Positions 43,795-53,150 of a DNA stretch of 64,000 bases are shown here, in pieces. The notes beneath the pieces were generated by a model, which worked only from the letters and a program-made list of their open reading frames with translations, was not told where the DNA came from and ran no database searches. The stretch's first letter is position 1. Every line of letters starts with the position of its first letter. Both the position numbers and the translations under genes were made by a program. Source of the DNA: Congregibacter brevis (GTDB lineage: Bacteria; Pseudomonadota; Gammaproteobacteria; Pseudomonadales; Halieaceae); NCBI RefSeq assembly GCF_045689245.1, contig NZ_CP136865.1:62001-126000 (forward strand), given 5' to 3'.

Positions 43795-46700
43795 CTACTC
43801 CCAGTCAGGCGCCGCCACCGCAGGACCCGCGACTGCGTTAAACGCCGCGACATCGTCACTGACCAGAGACTCCCACGCCGACATCGCTTCCTGCCATTGA
43901 GGCCGCAGATCATCCAGACGATCTCTTTGACCACGTGTCAGACCCAACACCGCGTTATCTGCTTGCTGATAAACATCAATGAGGAACGCATCTATGCGCG
44001 GATGGAAATTCAGCACATCCTGAAAAGTTTCCCGCTGCGGCGTGGTCACTGACTTTTGCCAATCCTCCAATGAGGACAACAGCGACTCAGCTGCTTCAGA
44101 GACAATGTCATCCCCCGCTTCTTTTGCCAGCGACTGACGCAATTTCACCTGCTTTTGAATACTCTGCAGACTGGCGACACGTGCATAGATTGCATCGAGC
44201 ATGCTAAAGGCTTCATCAACAAAGGCCTGCTGCTCTGCTATGGCATCCGCTTCGTAGTTGTTGATGGGATCCCAGCTCACCATCACGGTTTGTTCCTGCA
44301 CTTCTTCGCCTAGTGTCAGACGCACGGTGTAGTCTCCCGGCGCTACGGCGTAACCCGCGATAGCCTTGTCTGCACGAGCGCCGTATACGACATCATAGTT
44401 GAGGGTCTCGCTTGAATCCGTTCGAAGATTCCAGACAAATCGATTGAGGCCTTTCTCCGCAGGGATAGCTCCCCTGCCGCCCTCGACACCTTTCTTTGCG
44501 TCTGTCTCGAAGCTACGAATGACGTCTCCCGCGTCATTCAGAATCTCCAAAGAGAGAGACTGCTCTTCCAGATCAAGTTCATCAGAAAGCGCGTAATACA
44601 GAACCGCACCATCGGGAGCACTGGGTGCCACGCTCTCGCCACCCCCCGCTCTACCCTTTGTGGGCGTCAAACGAATCGCAGGGGTGGGTGCGTAAAGGTG
44701 CGCGGTCGCTGATTCATGTTCATCGTCAAACTGCCGCAGTGGCACGATGTCATCAATCACCCAGAAGGCACGTCCCTGAGTCGCGAGTACGAGATCGTTG
44801 CGACGAACCATCAGGTCCGTAATGGGAACAATCGGCAGATTCGTCTGAAATGCCTGCCAGTCCTTGCCACTGTTGAAAGAGATGTAAAGGCCACGCTCCA
44901 TGCCGGCAAAGAGAAGCCCCGCACGCTCGGGATCCTCGCGCACTACCCTCACAAAATGCGCCTCGGGCAGTCCATCAGTGATAGATGACCAGCTGCGGCC
45001 GTAGTTAGAAGTGCGGTACACGTAGGGCTCGTTGTCACCTTCCTTGTACTTCATCACCACGACATACGCGACGGAAGGGTCATGGGGGGACACTTCAATG
45101 GCATTAATCAAGCCTCGTCCCGCGTTCTTGGGCGTGACGTTATTCCAGTTCTCTCCGCCGTCTCGCGTTACGTGAACAAGACCATCATCGCTGCCCACCC
45201 AAAGGGTATCGGGATCATGGGGACTCTCTGCAAAAGAGAAAATCGTATTGTATTGCTCGATGTTCTCGTTGGTGTAGGGACCCATGCCCTCACCCTGTTT
45301 GTCTAATTCATTACGGGTAAGGTCGGGACTCGCCTCCATCCAATCAAAACCGCGATTCACCGACTTCAGCAACACATTGCTACCGTGATACACCACCTTG
45401 GGGTCGTGAAGAGAAACATGGATCGGTGAGTTCCAGTTAAAGCGATACTTGGAATCACTTGCTAACTGACCCAAACCTGTTTCCGCATAGGCCTTTATGG
45501 AGCGACTGGTGCGCGTCTCTGTGTCGAACTCGTCGATTAGACCGAGATAGCAGCCGGCATAGGTATAACGCGGATCGTTGGGATCCATAGCCACATAAGC
45601 GCTCTCACAACCGCCATGCACTTCCCAGTCATCCCGGCCAATTTGACCATCCCGGGATCGGCTACGTATCGCCACCGTGGAATTGTCCTGTTGCCCTCCG
45701 TAAATGCGGTACTCAAATGCGTTGTCCGTATTCACGCGATAAAACTGTGCCGTCGGTTGATTGTCCTGACGCGACCAGGTGTCCGCTCCGTCAAAAGACA
45801 CATTGGCACCACCGTCATTTGCGTTAACCATCCAGTCTGAATTGTCGGGATTGATCCACAGGTAATGGTTATCACCGTGAGGCGTTTGCACCTGATTGAA
45901 AGTCTTACCGCCATCAATGGACTTCATAAACGGTGCATTCAGCACGTACACCGTGTTTTCATCATTTGGATCAGCAAAAATATGCATGTAGTACCAGGAG
46001 CGCGCCCGAAGTACTCGTTCCTTGTTCACCTGAGTCCAGCTATCACCACCGTCATCAGATCGGTAAAGGCCTCCTTCGTCCCCTTCGGCTTCGACGATCG
46101 TCCAAACCCTACCCGACTTAGCGCCGGATACAGCAACACCCAACTTACCCATACCGTCGGGCAGATCATCAACCAGACGTTCCCAGCTCTCTCCGCCATC
46201 GGTCGAGCGCCAAAGTCCACTGCCCTCGCCTCCCGAGCGCAGCTTCCAGGGAGTACGCTGGTTGTCCCACATTGCAGCAAAGAGGATGCGCGGATTACTG
46301 GGATCGATAGCCAGGTCGACAGCACCGGTGGTCTCGTTGAGAGGCTCCAGTACACGGCGCCAGGTTGCACCACCATCGGTCGTCTTGAATACGCCTGCGT
46401 CATCTGCCGGCGCGTAGGTATTCCCCTGCGCAGCAACCCAGATAGTGTCCGGGTCTGTTGGATGAATACGGATTTCACCAACCTGACGCACGTTCTCAAA
46501 GCCGATGTGAGTCCAGCTCTTTCCTGCATCAGTGGATTTGTAGACACCGTCCCCTTGTGAGGAGGCAATGTTCCTAAACGGTGACTCTCCCATGCCCACA
46601 ACCACAACATTGGGGTCTGATGCCGCTACGGCGATCGCGCCTACCGCAGAGGAACCAAAGTCGTCATCGGAGACAGGATTCCAGCTAGCACCGGCATTCT

Positions 46701-46914
46701 CGGTTTTCCAAACACCTCCCGTGGTGCCCATGTAGTAAACGTGGGGGTTTTCGCGAACGCCCACCGCTACCGTGGCACGCCCTCCACGAAAAGGCCCAAC
46801 ATTGCGCGCCTCGATACCATCAAAGAAACTTCGATCCTCATCCGCGCTGAAAACGGCGGTCGATATCGAAGACAGAACAAGGCCCAAAAAAGCTAGAAAC
46901 AGCGTTGGCTTCAT
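43795..46914 (-). CDS. Exported sortilin/BNR-repeat beta-propeller protein
   Basis: A 1039-residue exported protein (signal peptide MKPTLFLAFLGLVLSSISTAVFSA). At least seven Asp-box (BNR) loops of the pattern S-x-D-x-G-x-T-W are seen: KTENAGASW, KSTDAGKSW, KTTDGGATW, RSTDGGESW, RSDDGGDSW, RTSNYGRSW and VTRDGGENW. This is a VPS10/sortilin-type propeller of one or two rings. The C-terminal 300 residues (APSAPDGAVLYYAL, RFVWNLR, a helical tail) match the extension of this bacterial family. It probably binds peptides or glycans outside the inner membrane; no enzyme activity is known. It lies beside secreted peptidases, which fits peptide handling (inference). Confidence 0.9.
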   Translation of the reverse strand: MKPTLFLAFLGLVLSSISTAVFSADEDRSFFDGIEARNVGPFRGGRATVAVGVRENPHVYYMGTTGGVWKTENAGASWNPVSDDDFGSSAVGAIAVAASDPNVVVVGMGESPFRNIASSQGDGVYKSTDAGKSWTHIGFENVRQVGEIRIHPTDPDTIWVAAQGNTYAPADDAGVFKTTDGGATWRRVLEPLNETTGAVDLAIDPSNPRILFAAMWDNQRTPWKLRSGGEGSGLWRSTDGGESWERLVDDLPDGMGKLGVAVSGAKSGRVWTIVEAEGDEGGLYRSDDGGDSWTQVNKERVLRARSWYYMHIFADPNDENTVYVLNAPFMKSIDGGKTFNQVQTPHGDNHYLWINPDNSDWMVNANDGGANVSFDGADTWSRQDNQPTAQFYRVNTDNAFEYRIYGGQQDNSTVAIRSRSRDGQIGRDDWEVHGGCESAYVAMDPNDPRYTYAGCYLGLIDEFDTETRTSRSIKAYAETGLGQLASDSKYRFNWNSPIHVSLHDPKVVYHGSNVLLKSVNRGFDWMEASPDLTRNELDKQGEGMGPYTNENIEQYNTIFSFAESPHDPDTLWVGSDDGLVHVTRDGGENWNNVTPKNAGRGLINAIEVSPHDPSVAYVVVMKYKEGDNEPYVYRTSNYGRSWSSITDGLPEAHFVRVVREDPERAGLLFAGMERGLYISFNSGKDWQAFQTNLPIVPITDLMVRRNDLVLATQGRAFWVIDDIVPLRQFDDEHESATAHLYAPTPAIRLTPTKGRAGGGESVAPSAPDGAVLYYALSDELDLEEQSLSLEILNDAGDVIRSFETDAKKGVEGGRGAIPAEKGLNRFVWNLRTDSSETLNYDVVYGARADKAIAGYAVAPGDYTVRLTLGEEVQEQTVMVSWDPINNYEADAIAEQQAFVDEAFSMLDAIYARVASLQSIQKQVKLRQSLAKEAGDDIVSEAAESLLSSLEDWQKSVTTPQRETFQDVLNFHPRIDAFLIDVYQQADNAVLGLTRGQRDRLDDLRPQWQEAMSAWESLVSDDVAAFNAVAGPAVAAPDWE

Positions 46915-47031
46915 GATTAACCCTTAAAATGTGTCCGTTATTGTGGCAATACCGTAATGTCAAAAGTATATGTCAGAATCAATCTCGATGAACCCCGTAG
47001 CATCTGACCCACCGCCTAAGGATAAAGATCC

Positions 47032-49254
47032 ATGTCAGCGAGTCGTTGTTTTTCTCCAAGCCCATATTCCCAAAAACGCTCCGCTAGGCGGGTCGTAGCC
47101 ACGTTTCTAAAGGCCTTAGCCCTTGTCTTGCTCACTCAATCAGTTGTCGCAAGAGCCGCTATACCTCTCACTCTGGACGATGTGTTTGCCTCGCCGAGCC
47201 TCTTTGGTACACCACCTTCAGCACCAAAGTGGGCTCCCGATAGTCGAAGCTTTGCCTTCACCTGGAACGACAAGGGGCTGCCTGATCGTGGTTTGTGGCT
47301 TTCTTCGGCCGATGGAAAACAGCTGCGACAGATTCCTCTCCCCGACACTTCTACCTCGCTGCGTGATTTCGTCTGGCGAGGGGATGGGCAATCCCTGCTG
47401 GTCCTTCAGGGTGGTGAACTTTGGCAAATCGCCACCAGCGATGGATCCGCAGAGCATTTGGGAATCCTCGGTGATGGCGTATCCACACTCACTATGGCTC
47501 CCGACGGTCGACAGCTAGCGTTCCTCAAAGGGGGTGACCTCTGGATATTCGACCTGGAGAAGAAGACTCTCAGGCCACTTTCAGATCTGGGAATACCGCC
47601 CTTATCTAATCTGACGATCGGACGCTACAACAGAGCCGAGCGCGAAATAGGCCCGGGGATTTGGGGCGGACCCACCTATGCGTGGTCGCCGGACAGTAAG
47701 CGTATTGCCGTTCACCTTGTGGATCGTCAAAGCATGCGCAAAGTACCCTTTCCAGATTACCTTGCAGCAGAGACCACTCCCAACGAGATACGCAGAGGCT
47801 ATCCCGGAGACGCCAACGAATCCCGTCAGGTAGGCATTATCGACCTTAGCGATGGCCGGTTAGAGCGTCTACCGCTTGAGAAACCAGATGCCCGACAAGT
47901 CATTGGCTTTTCCTGGTCGGGAAAAGGCGTATTGCTACTGGACATCGCTTCGGACACTGCAGAGGACCGCTGGCTTTATCGGGTAGACGAGCAGAACGAA
48001 CTGATACTCGTGTGGCACAGTAACAGGCCAAGCCGCATTTATACGGCCTTTGCGTCTGCTTGGCATTCCGACAATGAACGGATTGTTTTTCTCAGTGACC
48101 TTGATAATCGCTACGGGCTCTACCAGATCAATGCATTCACCCCAGAGGAATTCCCAAAGCGCATCAGCAACGCAAACACCGATGTATTAAGCGCTCCCCA
48201 TGTCACAACATCCGGGGAGATCTTTTACACGGCTAACCTACCATCGCCGGCGGAGCGTCATGTATTGCGCATAGGCGCAAATGGAGGACCCCCAGAACAG
48301 CTCACACGGCTTCCGGGATACAACAGCGCGCATCCGTCTCCCGATGGCGCGCAGCTAGCCTTTATACACAGTGAAGCAAGCCTTCCACCTGAGATCTATA
48401 CGCTTACCGCGCCCGGGCAAGTGTCGCACCGCGTCACTCATTCTCCATCGGAGCGTTTTGAGAAGCAGGACTGGGCCCGAAGTCGCTACGTGAGCTTTCC
48501 GAGCCACATTGATGACTACACTCTGCACGCACGAATATTAGAGCCACCCAATTTGGAGCCCGGTAAAAAGTATCCCGTGCTCTTTGGCCCCATGTACTCA
48601 AACACCGTGCGCAACCGCTGGAGCGGCCGATACAGCCGAATCCAGCAGCTACTGGTGCAGAAGGGCTATATCGTTGTGCAAGTTGATATGCGAGGTAGCA
48701 CTGGTTATGGACGGGATTTTCGCGAAGAATTTCTGGTGGACTTTGCCGGTGATGACATTGAAGACATCGTAAGCGCAGTGGATTACCTGAAATCCCAACC
48801 ACACATGGATATCGAACGGATGGGAATTTGGGGAAGCAGTTACGGTGGGACGCTTTCGATCTATACCCTGCTAAAGAAGCCTGGCCTCTTTCGTGCAGGT
48901 GTTGCCGCTGCCGCAGCGGTAGATCCGCATTTTTTCGGTACCGACGATGTGGCCATCGTTCGTCGCCCCGACACGCACCCGGAGGTATTTCTCAACACCG
49001 CGGCCCGTTACGCCGAGAACCTCGAAGACCACTTACTGATTATTCATGGTATGCAGGATCAGGTGGTGCCCTTCAAAACTACCGCCGCTCTGGCCGATCT
49101 CTTGATTAAGAAAGGCAAAGACTTTGACTTTGCCTTTGCGCCGGGTGCTACTCACAGCTGGAGCCGGGAAGCTCATTACTCCCGCTACCTCTTTGGGAAG
49201 ATGCTGACGCACTTTGATCGCTACCTCCTGCCCGAAGCGGCTGCGTCTAAATGA
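47032..49254 (+). CDS. Exported S9 family serine peptidase
   Basis: A 740-residue S9 peptidase with a signal peptide (FLKALALVLLTQSVVARA|AIP). A seven-bladed propeller (WAPDSRSFAFTW, MAPDGRQLAFLKGGDLW, WSPDSKRIAVHLV, HPSPDGAQLAFI) is followed by an alpha/beta hydrolase domain with the triad S603 (GSSYGG), D676 (HGMQDQVV) and H708 (GATHSW). It lacks a clear double-Glu propeller motif, so it may be an acylaminoacyl- or oligopeptidase-type enzyme rather than DPP-IV. It starts at ATG 47032 with AAGGAT upstream. It is divergent from the sortilin-like gene and leads rightward into the M1/M24 pair. Confidence 0.92.
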   Translation: MSASRCFSPSPYSQKRSARRVVATFLKALALVLLTQSVVARAAIPLTLDDVFASPSLFGTPPSAPKWAPDSRSFAFTWNDKGLPDRGLWLSSADGKQLRQIPLPDTSTSLRDFVWRGDGQSLLVLQGGELWQIATSDGSAEHLGILGDGVSTLTMAPDGRQLAFLKGGDLWIFDLEKKTLRPLSDLGIPPLSNLTIGRYNRAEREIGPGIWGGPTYAWSPDSKRIAVHLVDRQSMRKVPFPDYLAAETTPNEIRRGYPGDANESRQVGIIDLSDGRLERLPLEKPDARQVIGFSWSGKGVLLLDIASDTAEDRWLYRVDEQNELILVWHSNRPSRIYTAFASAWHSDNERIVFLSDLDNRYGLYQINAFTPEEFPKRISNANTDVLSAPHVTTSGEIFYTANLPSPAERHVLRIGANGGPPEQLTRLPGYNSAHPSPDGAQLAFIHSEASLPPEIYTLTAPGQVSHRVTHSPSERFEKQDWARSRYVSFPSHIDDYTLHARILEPPNLEPGKKYPVLFGPMYSNTVRNRWSGRYSRIQQLLVQKGYIVVQVDMRGSTGYGRDFREEFLVDFAGDDIEDIVSAVDYLKSQPHMDIERMGIWGSSYGGTLSIYTLLKKPGLFRAGVAAAAAVDPHFFGTDDVAIVRRPDTHPEVFLNTAARYAENLEDHLLIIHGMQDQVVPFKTTAALADLLIKKGKDFDFAFAPGATHSWSREAHYSRYLFGKMLTHFDRYLLPEAAASK

Positions 49255-49373
49255 CGGGAACAAGATCTCTCTAAGACGTTACACTGAGATGCCGTATCGC
49301 CCCTGATCGCAGGCCTTGCCTCAACTGCCCGCGTGAAGGCTTTTATCCGTGTTTGCTTAAGGAGTATCTCCGA

Positions 49374-51215
49374 GTGACTCAATCGATTTCGTCTATGATC
49401 CTAGCCCGCTCGCTGCTAAGTGGCTGCCTGCTCGCCACGGCCGTAGCAGGCTGCAGCAATCAGCAATCCGACGACGGCGCTATGGCACCCGCCTCAGTAA
49501 TCGCTGCGCTCGAGGCGGCAGCGCGTGGCGAGGCCCACCCCGACGACCTGCACCCGGACACCGTAAAGTCCGGTAAAGCAATGACCCCCATGCAAGCCGC
49601 CTTTGATGTACAGCACTATGCTCTGACACTCAAAGTTTTGCCCGAGAGCCGCTCTATTCAAGGTAGCGTCGCAGTCCGATTTGATGCCCTTGAGTCACTG
49701 GATACCGTGCAGCTTGATCTTGATCCACGGCTTGCGATTGAAGGCGTAACGATGGGGGAAACATCGCTCAATGTGCGCCGCGAAGAAGGTTCATTCATGG
49801 TCAGCCTGCCCGACAGGCTGGCGGAAGGTGACAGTGCCACAATAATTGTCGCCTACGGTGGCAAGCCGCACGTAGCATTGGCACCCCCGTGGTTTGGCGG
49901 CTTTGTGTGGTCCGAAGTAAACGGCACTCCGTGGTTCGCTACCGCTGTACAAGGTGACGGCTGTGATTTGTGGTGGCCCTGTAAAGATAACTTCGCCGAC
50001 AAACCTGACCAGGGGATTGATCTTGCGATCTCCGCACCCAAAGGCGTCAAAGTCGCCTCTGTTGGCGTACTTCGATCTGTAGACGAGGGCGATGATGGTT
50101 TCGATACCTGGCACTGGAGCTCAAGACATCCATACTCCGGGTATGCCGTTGCAATCAACGGCGGTCCCTTCGAGTTAGTCGAGGACGAGTATGAGGGGAT
50201 CAACGGTAGCCGCTATCCGATACAGTTCTGGGCACTTGAAGAAAACGCCGACAAAGCTCGCGCGCTTATCAACTCAGACGTTATCCCCGACCTCGAATTT
50301 TTCGAGCGTATCCTGGGACCCTACCCTTGGGGTGATGAGAAGGCCGGTTTTGTTGAGACCCCACACCTTGGCATGGAACACCAAACTATTAACGGCTACG
50401 GAGAGCAGTACAGGCGTGGCCGCTATGGTTATGACTGGCTCTTGCACCATGAACTAGCCCACGAATGGTTTGGCAACGTCATGACCCACGCCCGCCCCGA
50501 GGACGCCTGGCTTCACGAAGGGTATGGTGCCTATATGCAGGCGGTCTACTCCGAAGAAACAGTTGGTGCGATGGGGTACTTCGACCACATGTATGGGGCC
50601 TATACAAACAACGAGCACTGTCTTCCTGTGGCCAATCCGGAGGTAGAAGATGCGGGGGAAGCCTTTGATAACCGTGATATCTACACCAAGGGCTCATGGA
50701 TGCTCCACAGCCTTCGTCGACACATTGGCGAGGAAGCCTTTTGGGCAGGCACCCGGCGGCTGATCTACGACACTGCAGAACCCTGGGATCTGAGCTACCC
50801 CATTCAATCGCGCTATCGCTCTACGGAAGACTTTATAGACATTATGTCTGATGAAGCGGGGGAAGACGTCAGCTGGCTAGTGCAGACCTACCTTCGCGAA
50901 GCAGGCATGCCAGAACTTGTCACAAGCCGTGACAATGGTCAGCTGTCGCTATCCTGGAACGTCCCGGGCGATCGAGACTTCCCCATGCCCATTGACGTCA
51001 GTATTGACGGTGAAATCACGGTAGTGGACATGTCCTCGGGACCTCAGAGCCTGTCTCTACCCGACAATGCTCGGGTAATCGTCGATCCCGAGAGTAAAAT
51101 TCTCCGAACACTACCTATCATCGGTGACTGTTCAGAACAAACCGAGCAGCAAATTCTGGACAACATAGAGCGCTTTACGCGCATGGCAAAAGACTACGGC
51201 TGGCAAAGAGACTAA
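49374..51215 (+). CDS. M1 metallopeptidase lipoprotein (first)
   Basis: About 613 residues from a GTG at 49374, set by AAGGAG nine bases upstream. Lipobox AVAGC. Gluzincin aminopeptidase of family M1; counted from the longer frame at 49353, the exopeptidase-like GMEH is 340-343, the zinc motif is H366-E-L-A-H370 and the third ligand is E389 (WLHEGYGAY). The N-terminal saddle domain begins AAFDVQHYALTLKV. It is shorter than PepN (no large C-terminal superhelix), resembling leukotriene A4 hydrolase-like or bacterial 600-residue M1 enzymes. It would trim peptides in the periplasm. The M24 gene starts 3 bases after its stop. Confidence 0.93.
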   Translation: MTQSISSMILARSLLSGCLLATAVAGCSNQQSDDGAMAPASVIAALEAAARGEAHPDDLHPDTVKSGKAMTPMQAAFDVQHYALTLKVLPESRSIQGSVAVRFDALESLDTVQLDLDPRLAIEGVTMGETSLNVRREEGSFMVSLPDRLAEGDSATIIVAYGGKPHVALAPPWFGGFVWSEVNGTPWFATAVQGDGCDLWWPCKDNFADKPDQGIDLAISAPKGVKVASVGVLRSVDEGDDGFDTWHWSSRHPYSGYAVAINGGPFELVEDEYEGINGSRYPIQFWALEENADKARALINSDVIPDLEFFERILGPYPWGDEKAGFVETPHLGMEHQTINGYGEQYRRGRYGYDWLLHHELAHEWFGNVMTHARPEDAWLHEGYGAYMQAVYSEETVGAMGYFDHMYGAYTNNEHCLPVANPEVEDAGEAFDNRDIYTKGSWMLHSLRRHIGEEAFWAGTRRLIYDTAEPWDLSYPIQSRYRSTEDFIDIMSDEAGEDVSWLVQTYLREAGMPELVTSRDNGQLSLSWNVPGDRDFPMPIDVSIDGEITVVDMSSGPQSLSLPDNARVIVDPESKILRTLPIIGDCSEQTEQQILDNIERFTRMAKDYGWQRD

Positions 51216-51218
51216 ACC

Positions 51219-52628
51219 ATGACCCCCCTTACGATCCTTACGGAAAAACTTCGCACTCTCACTGGGGTACTACCCCTGGCTGTAGCACTGTCTCTGGGCA
51301 CACTAAGCACCCTTGGGAGCAGCCCGGCGCACAGTCAACTTATCAGCGATCCTGTAATGCCCGACATTCTCGACCTCGAGGCACGGGCAGCCACTGTTGA
51401 TCGCTGGCTAAAAGAGCGACTGGATACGCTGGTCCAACCGTTAATGCGCAAAGAAGGCGTCGATATGTGGATCCTCGTCGCCGGTGAATACGACGAAGAC
51501 CCCGTGGTAAAAACCATGCTCCCCGCCACCTGGCTCGCAGCGCGGCGTACCACCATCATGATTTTTCACGATCGCGGCGGTAACGAAGGTGTAGAACGTC
51601 TGGCGGTAGCGCGCTACCCCGTCGCGGATCTCTTCCCCTCAGCATGGAACCCCGAAGAGCAAGGCGATCAATGGGAGCGAGTGGCAGAAGTCATCCGTGA
51701 GCGCAATCCAGCTACCATCGCTATTAACACCTCCGAGGACTACCCCCTCGCGGATGGCCTGAGCGCCGGCATGCGACGGAAGTTAGAGCGAGCGCTCGGC
51801 CCTTTGACCGAAAAACTCGTCGAGAATCACAATCTCGCCGTAGGCTGGCTCGAAACACGCACCGAGGCCGAGATGGCCGCCTACCCTACGTTGGTGCGGA
51901 TCGCTCACTCAATCATTGCGCAAATGTTTTCCGAAGCCACGATCACGCCGGGAATCACGACAACCGAAGATCTTCGCTGGCATCTGAGACAGCATGTCTC
52001 GGATCTTGGCCTAGGCACCTGGTTTCATCCGAGCGTGCATGTGCAAAGAGCCTCACAATCCGCGTTTTCCATCGCCAACATGAGTTTGGATGAGGGCGAC
52101 ATCATCATGCCCGGCGATTTTCTTCATGTAGATTTTGGCATCACTTACCTCCGACTTAACACGGACACGCAGCAACATGCCTATGTTTTACGCCCGGGTG
52201 AGACCGAAGCACCCAAAGGCCTGAGAGATGGATTGGCGGCCGCTAACAAAGTGCAGGACGCGCTGCTAGCCAGCTTTAAGACCGGTCGCTCGGGAAATGA
52301 GATGCTGGCGGCCGCCCGAAAGGCGATTGAAGCACAGGGCATAAAGGGCACGATTTACACCCACCCTTTAGGCCTCCACGGACACGGCGCCGGCCCGACC
52401 ATAGGGATGTGGGACAACCAGGGGCCCATGCCGGGCGCCCGAGGGACCTATGCCCTTAGACCAAACACAGCCTGGTCCATCGAACTCAATGCTGAGGCTG
52501 CCGTACCCGAATGGGACGGACAACTTGTTCGTTTCATGACCGAAGAGGACGCTTTTTTCGATGGTAAAACGGTGCGTTACCTGGATGGGCGGCAAACTGA
52601 AATAACTCTGATCCCCCGCCAGAAATAG
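51219..52628 (+). CDS. Exported M24 Xaa-Pro aminopeptidase-like peptidase
   Basis: A 469-residue 'pita-bread' metallopeptidase with a signal peptide (LPLAVALSLGTLSTLGSSPAHS|QL). Candidate dinuclear metal ligands are Asp (HVDFGI), Asp (LNTDTQ), His (GLHGHGAGP), Glu (SIELNAEA) and Glu (RFMTEEDAFF), the usual M24 set. Family members remove the residue before Pro or act as Xaa-Pro dipeptidases. It is co-transcribed with the M1 gene three bases upstream. With DPP-IV and PutA in the region, it fits a proline-peptide use pathway (inference). Confidence 0.92.
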   Translation: MTPLTILTEKLRTLTGVLPLAVALSLGTLSTLGSSPAHSQLISDPVMPDILDLEARAATVDRWLKERLDTLVQPLMRKEGVDMWILVAGEYDEDPVVKTMLPATWLAARRTTIMIFHDRGGNEGVERLAVARYPVADLFPSAWNPEEQGDQWERVAEVIRERNPATIAINTSEDYPLADGLSAGMRRKLERALGPLTEKLVENHNLAVGWLETRTEAEMAAYPTLVRIAHSIIAQMFSEATITPGITTTEDLRWHLRQHVSDLGLGTWFHPSVHVQRASQSAFSIANMSLDEGDIIMPGDFLHVDFGITYLRLNTDTQQHAYVLRPGETEAPKGLRDGLAAANKVQDALLASFKTGRSGNEMLAAARKAIEAQGIKGTIYTHPLGLHGHGAGPTIGMWDNQGPMPGARGTYALRPNTAWSIELNAEAAVPEWDGQLVRFMTEEDAFFDGKTVRYLDGRQTEITLIPRQK

Positions 52629-52655
52629 CGCCACAACCAAAAGGTAAGAGCGGGC

Positions 52656-53150
52656 TTAACGCTCCCGCTCTTCATCGAGGCCCGGCGCTTTTATCTTGAT
52701 AAACGCCTGGGCCTCGGGCTCCACGTCCAGCAGGACGAAGTTGTCGATCACAGGGAAACGATCCGGCAACGCTGTCACCCACTCCTGATAAACCAGTAGA
52801 AAATCGTCTTCGATCTCTGCACCGATCGTATCAAGCTTGATAGCCTCGTCCTGTCCTTCCGTCGAAAGAAGCGTAAAACGCTCGTCTACGTACAATGCGA
52901 CAAGCGCCAAGCTGCGAAGCTCCTCGATGGGCTCTGTTCCGCCCATGTAGCGATTCACCACGATGGCGTCAGCCAGATGCATACGATGCACAATCTCAAA
53001 GCTCTCGCCAGACCAGACGATATCCGTCCAGACCGCGTGACCGCGGTGAGCGCCAGCCGGCATAATACAAAGGACGAGAACTGCGCTGAGAATCCAGCGC
53101 AGAGTTTTGGAAGTAGCGGCGGTAGAGGTGTCTTTCGCTTCAGCCGCCAT
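52656..53150 (-). CDS. DUF6702 family protein
   Basis: A 164-residue protein with an N-terminal hydrophobic anchor (WILSAVLVLCIMPAGA) and HRGHAVWTDIVWSGESFEIVHRMHLADAIVV, the DUF6702 pattern. Its ATG is 11 bases inside the end of the upstream M1 gene, so the two are translationally coupled. I recall such proteins beside M1 peptidases, suggesting a partner of the exported peptidase, but no function is known. Confidence 0.78.
   Translation of the reverse strand: MAAEAKDTSTAATSKTLRWILSAVLVLCIMPAGAHRGHAVWTDIVWSGESFEIVHRMHLADAIVVNRYMGGTEPIEELRSLALVALYVDERFTLLSTEGQDEAIKLDTIGAEIEDDFLLVYQEWVTALPDRFPVIDNFVLLDVEPEAQAFIKIKAPGLDEERER

Noticed and set aside
45865..46560. Open frame of 231 codons on the plus strand
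   Set aside because: Antisense shadow of the BNR-repeat gene; the opposite strand has clear repeat structure.
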